Positions 4,821-5,834 of a DNA stretch of 5,834 nucleotides are shown in pieces; the stretch's first letter is position 1; every line of letters starts with the position of its first letter. The stretch covers positions 1 through 5,834 of the forward strand of contig JAEOUK010000256.1 of the NCBI GenBank assembly GCA_016839385.1, given 5' to 3'. The position numbers and the translations under genes were made by a program. Origin of the DNA: Promethearchaeota archaeon (lineage in GTDB: Archaea; Asgardarchaeota; Lokiarchaeia; Sigynarchaeales; MK-D1). The notes under the pieces are model-generated. The model was not told the origin of the DNA. It saw only the letters and a list, made by a program, of their open reading frames with translations, and did not search any database.

Positions 4821-5681
4821 GATCCAGTAAAATCTTCTATTATTTCTTGCTCTCGTCGGACAGATATTCCAAGTTTTCTAATGGATTGGGTAGTGGATAA
4901 AATGAAAAAAAAGAGTGTAGAAGTGGTCAATCCGTTTAATCAGAAAGTTTCAATAGTTTCTTTAGATCCCTATGATGTTATTGCATGGGTATGGTGGAGT
5001 AAGAACTTTCAGCCATGGATTAACTCATATACAAAAGCTCCAAGATTATTTACTCAATATCCTATTCATTTATTTAATTTCACAATTAATTCAGTTTCAG
5101 AACTGGAATCTGGTTTAAACTTGACACTAAAAGAGAGATTCTCACAACTGGAATGGTTGGTTGACACTTTTGGAGTAGATCATATCCAAGTCCGTTTTGA
5201 TCCAATTGTATTTTACAAGAAATCAAGTCAAGAGGTTATTTTCAACAATCTCTCTGATTTTGAACACATAATTTCCGAAATTTCAAGTTTAGGAATAAGG
5301 GAATTAATTTTTTCATTTGCTCAAGCATATTCGAAAGTAAAGAAGAGAATGCTTCATAGGGGAAAAACGATCCTAGAGTTAACTGAACTACAAAAAAAGA
5401 AAGTAATTGACTCCTTAATAGCAAAAACTAATCAAAATAAAATTAATCTTTCTGCATGTTGTCAGTCTGAGTTAGTAGGATACAAAGGTATAAAACAATC
5501 ACATTGCGTTAATGGAGAATTAATCCAAAGACTTTCAAAAGGAAAGCTTACCTTGATAAGAGATTCGGGCCAAAGAGAACATTGTGGTTGCCAAAAATCA
5601 AAAGATATTGGAGGATATACTGGAATCTTCAAATGTAAACATAATTGCGATTATTGCTACGCAAATCCTACTAGAAAATAA
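4818..5681 (+). CDS. DUF1848 family protein with C-terminal CX3CX2C (radical-SAM-like) motif
   Basis: This 287-residue soluble protein matches the DUF1848 family over its whole length. Landmarks in order are: S-C-S-R-R-T-D-I-P (10-18) at the N-terminus, NPFN (38-41), WWSKN (59-63, usually FWTKN), V-R-F-D-P-I (125-130), A-C-C (213-215), H-C (229-230), R-E-H-C-G-C (253-258) and the terminal C-K-H-N-C-D-Y-C-Y-A-N (273-283). The three cysteines 273, 277 and 280 have the CX3CX2C spacing that holds the 4Fe-4S cluster of radical SAM enzymes, but at the C-terminal end instead of near the N-terminus. Cys214, 215, 230, 256 and 258 could hold a second cluster or metal. No function is established for the family to my knowledge; a redox or radical SAM-type enzyme is inference. 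ATG 4818 places the conserved SRRTDIP block at the usual N-terminal distance. The stop abuts the stop of the minus-strand frame. Confidence 0.9.
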   Translation: MDPVKSSIISCSRRTDIPSFLMDWVVDKMKKKSVEVVNPFNQKVSIVSLDPYDVIAWVWWSKNFQPWINSYTKAPRLFTQYPIHLFNFTINSVSELESGLNLTLKERFSQLEWLVDTFGVDHIQVRFDPIVFYKKSSQEVIFNNLSDFEHIISEISSLGIRELIFSFAQAYSKVKKRMLHRGKTILELTELQKKKVIDSLIAKTNQNKINLSACCQSELVGYKGIKQSHCVNGELIQRLSKGKLTLIRDSGQREHCGCQKSKDIGGYTGIFKCKHNCDYCYANPTRK

Positions 5682-5834
5682 TTATTTTTCCCCATCAGAG
5701 TTCTCAAAATCTTTACCAAGAATCGAATCCATTTTTTTCTTAAACGCTGCTTTGGAGGAAGTTTCCTTTTGCTCTTCATTTTCTGAGCTAGAATTTTCAC
5801 TAATAGTTTTAGCTTGTTTATCTTGATCCTTCAT
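5682..5834 (-). CDS. short charged, probably disordered protein (or C-terminal tail of a longer one)
   Basis: Reading the minus strand from the ATG at 5834 gives 50 residues to a TAA at 5684-5682. The first 30 are almost all Lys, Glu, Asp, Gln, Ser, Asn and Thr (MKDQDKQAKT..., then SENSSSENEEQKETSS). A short basic, mildly amphipathic segment follows, KAAFKKKMDSILGKDF (28-43), and then an acidic end. No family is recognised. The ATG is the last codon in the window, so it may be the true start or an internal Met of a longer protein. The composition is coding-like and unlike the opposite-strand frame in the same bases, which is hydrophobic and looks like its shadow. The stop codon abuts the DUF1848 stop with no bases between. 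The call rests on composition alone. Confidence 0.5.
   Translation of the reverse strand: MKDQDKQAKTISENSSSENEEQKETSSKAAFKKKMDSILGKDFENSDGEK

Noticed and set aside
5584..5826. 80-codon + strand frame overlapping the DUF1848 end
   Set aside because: It overlaps the conserved C-terminal cysteine motif of DUF1848 in another frame, and its second half is the complement of the charged minus-strand frame. It has no SD and looks like a shadow.
1..5834. CRISPR array, tRNA, rRNA or transposase
   Set aside because: No regularly spaced repeats, no cloverleaf with a TTCRA arm, no conserved rRNA segment and no transposase motif were seen on either strand.

Overview
The window is AT-rich, and its expression signals look archaeal rather than bacterial. 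There are TATA-like boxes about 20-30 bases before several starts, no clear -35/-10 pairs, and T8-T9 runs directly after genes. Shine-Dalgarno (SD) use is mixed: one good AGGTG site, and other genes with none, which may be leaderless. The genetic code is standard. An AT-rich archaeon fits best, possibly of the Asgard/Heimdall type, but no phylogenetic marker is present and this assignment is tentative.

Layout. Bases 1-283 hold the 3' end of an unrecognised acidic protein. A small DUF861-type cupin (348-617) follows. Next come two GNAT acetyltransferase genes on the + strand: 719-1540 with one good catalytic fold, and 1598-2581 with two in tandem. Each of these seems to have its own promoter and T-tract terminator. 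A 12-helix MFS transporter (2619-3920, - strand) converges on the second GNAT gene. A long gap, about 900 bases, lies between the transporter start and the next gene at 4818. The last full gene (4818-5681, +) is a DUF1848 protein with a C-terminal CX3CX2C cysteine motif. It ends exactly where a short charged - strand reading frame (5682-5834) ends.

The 900-base gap is the most interesting part. It has no convincing protein gene but several inverted repeats. The best is at 4697-4780: a 14-bp perfect stem that extends to 17 bp with one G-U pair, encloses two further nested stems, and ends in an 11-base loop carrying CCUCC. A T8 run follows at 4783-4790, and a TATA-like box lies at 4660-4668, at about the right distance for a transcript of roughly 100 nt. 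It could be an undescribed small RNA, a leader or attenuator of the DUF1848 gene, or a structured terminator. A second perfect inverted repeat (4805-4820) ends on the DUF1848 start codon. The transporter upstream region also holds palindromes that could be operators.

Nothing shows that the genes form one pathway. Each + strand gene appears to be separately transcribed, and the two acetyltransferases are linked mainly by a shared promoter-proximal TTGTCCA element. All functions are read from protein motifs by eye; no search was run.
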